Positions 5,153-6,090 of a stretch of 6,090 bases of DNA are shown here, in pieces (the first letter of the stretch is position 1; every line of letters starts with the position of its first letter). The DNA lies in assembly GCA_001800495.1 (NCBI GenBank), contig MGVM01000017.1, positions 9,924-16,013 of the forward strand, in the 5' to 3' direction. Under the pieces are notes generated by a model, which worked only from the letters and a program-made list of their open reading frames with translations, made no database searches and was not told where the DNA came from. A program made the position numbers and the translations under genes. Source of the stretch: Elusimicrobia bacterium RIFOXYB2_FULL_48_7. GTDB taxonomy: Bacteria; Elusimicrobiota; Endomicrobiia; CG1-02-37-114; XYA2-FULL-39-19.

Positions 5153-6090
5153 TCACGCCACCTTCCCTGGTAAAATTGACAAAATGGGCAAAGTAAACCG
5201 GACCGAAGTCCCCTGATTCAGCCCCCCTGATTCCACGGTAAATTCACCGTCGTGCAGCTCCACCAGTTTTTTAGAGAGCGGCAAACCCAGCCCGGTGCCC
5301 TCTGTTACCCGGGAATAAGGAGTATCCACGCGGAAAAACCCTTCAAATATTTTCTCCATGTTTTCATTCGCTATACCAACGCCGGTATCCCAGACCATTA
5401 TTTCTATATTGGCGCCGGCTTTCTTCGCCCGCATGCCGATTTTACCGCCATCGGGAGTAAATTTAACCGCGTTTGAAATCAGGTTATAAATTATTTCTTT
5501 TACCTTGAGCTCATCCGCCACAATATCCGGCAGGTCTTCAGCTATTTCAAGCAGCATTTCAACATTTTTTTTTCTGGCCATATCCTCTACTAGCATTGAA
5601 ATCTCATTCAGCAGGCCTTTCATGGGCAGGCTGGATAGAGCCAGCTTCATCTTTCCGGCTTCAACTTTTGCCATGTCAAGAATTTGGTTTATCAGCAGGA
5701 GCAGGTGCTTCCCGCTGGTTAAAACATTATTAACGTATTTTTTTTGTTTCTCATTGAGCGGGCCGAAAGTTTCGTCGTATAACACCTCGGAAAAACCGTT
5801 GATGGAGTTAAGCGGGGTCCTGAGCTCATGCGACATGTTGGCAAGGAATTCAGATTTTACCCGGGCGGTGCGTTTTAACTCCGTGGTCAGCTCTTCCAGC
5901 TCTCCATGGGCTTTTTCCAGGCCGTTTTCTATCTCCCGGCGCCGGGTGATGTCTTCTATAGCCAGGAGGATAATCCGCTCTTTCCCGGATTCTCTTATAA
6001 TCTGCCGGGCATTCAATAACATTATGCGCCTGCCGATATCGGCAAAATCGTGTTCTACTTCATAGTTATCAAAGGTGGCTTTTTGGGGAA
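5153..6090 (-). CDS. PAS sensor histidine kinase, 3' part (5' end outside window)
   Basis: The frame is open to the right edge, so 311 complete residues of the C-terminal part are visible. Numbering is from the Met codon at 6022, which is internal and not the start. The 22 residues before it and residues 1-26 form the end of a PAS domain (EVEHDF, IGRRIMLLNAR, ILLAIEDIT). A coiled linker (about 30-56) follows, then HisKA with H65 in NMSHELRTPL, then HATPase_c with N-box N180-N184 (NLISNAVKFT), G1 DTGVGI from 212, F-box FEGFFR and G2 GTGLGL from 242. It ends at residue 289 with no receiver domain, so it needs a partner; the stand-alone receiver one base downstream is the obvious candidate. The HELRT H-box is canonical, so kinase and phosphatase activity are both expected. 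No membrane segment is visible, but the sensory N-terminus is missing. The PAS end closely matches PAS2 of the hybrid kinase. Confidence 0.93.
   Translation of the reverse strand, partial: PQKATFDNYEVEHDFADIGRRIMLLNARQIIRESGKERIILLAIEDITRRREIENGLEKAHGELEELTTELKRTARVKSEFLANMSHELRTPLNSINGFSEVLYDETFGPLNEKQKKYVNNVLTSGKHLLLLINQILDMAKVEAGKMKLALSSLPMKGLLNEISMLVEDMARKKNVEMLLEIAEDLPDIVADELKVKEIIYNLISNAVKFTPDGGKIGMRAKKAGANIEIMVWDTGVGIANENMEKIFEGFFRVDTPYSRVTEGTGLGLPLSKKLVELHDGEFTVESGGLNQGTSVRFTLPILSILPGKVA
5161..5167 (-). promoter_or_regulatory. Ribosome binding site for the receiver gene
   Basis: GGGAAGG (5167-5161, minus strand) lies 9 bases before the ATG at 5151, within the last codons of the upstream kinase. 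It is the same heptamer and spacing as the GTG candidate of the cyclase. Confidence 0.65.
5945..6090 (-). repeat. Duplicated PAS-end segment, copy in the upstream kinase
   Basis: Partner of the copy at 2933-3078. Over 48 shared codons only about 7 residues differ. The match reaches the window edge, so the duplicated unit probably extends further and may cover the whole PAS domain. Confidence 0.85.

Noticed and set aside
5153..6022. Met codon at 6022 as the start of the upstream kinase
   Set aside because: The frame stays open to the window edge, and the preceding 22 residues match PAS2 of the hybrid kinase, so this Met is inside the PAS domain.
1..6090. CRISPR array, tRNA, rRNA or complete insertion sequence
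   Set aside because: There are no regularly spaced repeats, no cloverleaf or rRNA-like stretch and no transposase gene. The window is almost entirely coding on the minus strand.

Overview
The window holds five genes, all on the minus strand, and reads best from its right edge to its left. It is one compact bacterial signal-transduction operon, followed by a short intergenic gap with a repeat element and the start of a secreted-protein gene. Moderate GC, Shine-Dalgarno (SD) sites before two of the internal genes, overlapping genes, many receiver and PAS domains and an SBBP-repeat secreted protein suggest a free-living, probably Gram-negative-type bacterium with a large sensory repertoire. Deltaproteobacteria-like lineages or an uncultured phylum such as Elusimicrobiota or Omnitrophota would fit. 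That placement is inference only, since no phylogenetic marker is present.

Layout in transcription order: (1) 6090-5153, the 3' part of a PAS-HisKA-HATPase histidine kinase whose start lies outside the window. (2) 5151-4771, a stand-alone receiver domain. (3) 4774-1460, a 1104-residue hybrid kinase with two complete kinase cores: REC-PAS-HisKA-HATPase-PAS-HisKA-HATPase-REC plus a helical tail. (4) 1479-385, a receiver domain fused to a class III nucleotide cyclase homology domain. (5) A 94-base gap (291-384) almost filled by a REP pair in inverted orientation (309-370). (6) 290-1, the N-terminus of an exported SBBP beta-propeller-repeat protein that runs off the left edge.

The first three junctions are a 1-base gap, a 4-base ATGA overlap and an 11- or 20-base overlap, so genes 1-4 are very probably co-transcribed and translationally coupled. 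Together they encode three kinase cores and four receiver domains. No DNA-binding, GGDEF or EAL domain is visible, so the only recognisable effector is the cyclase. The simplest model is a phosphorelay feeding cyclic-nucleotide synthesis.

The most interesting points are the cyclase, which keeps its metal-binding Asp pair and VNxAxR motif but has Ser and His where the purine-selecting Lys and Asp normally sit; the first kinase core, whose H-box reads HKLRN rather than HELRT; a PAS segment about 84% identical in DNA between the two kinase genes although their kinase cores are clearly different; and the REP pair, whose two arms differ only at two positions that pair with each other.
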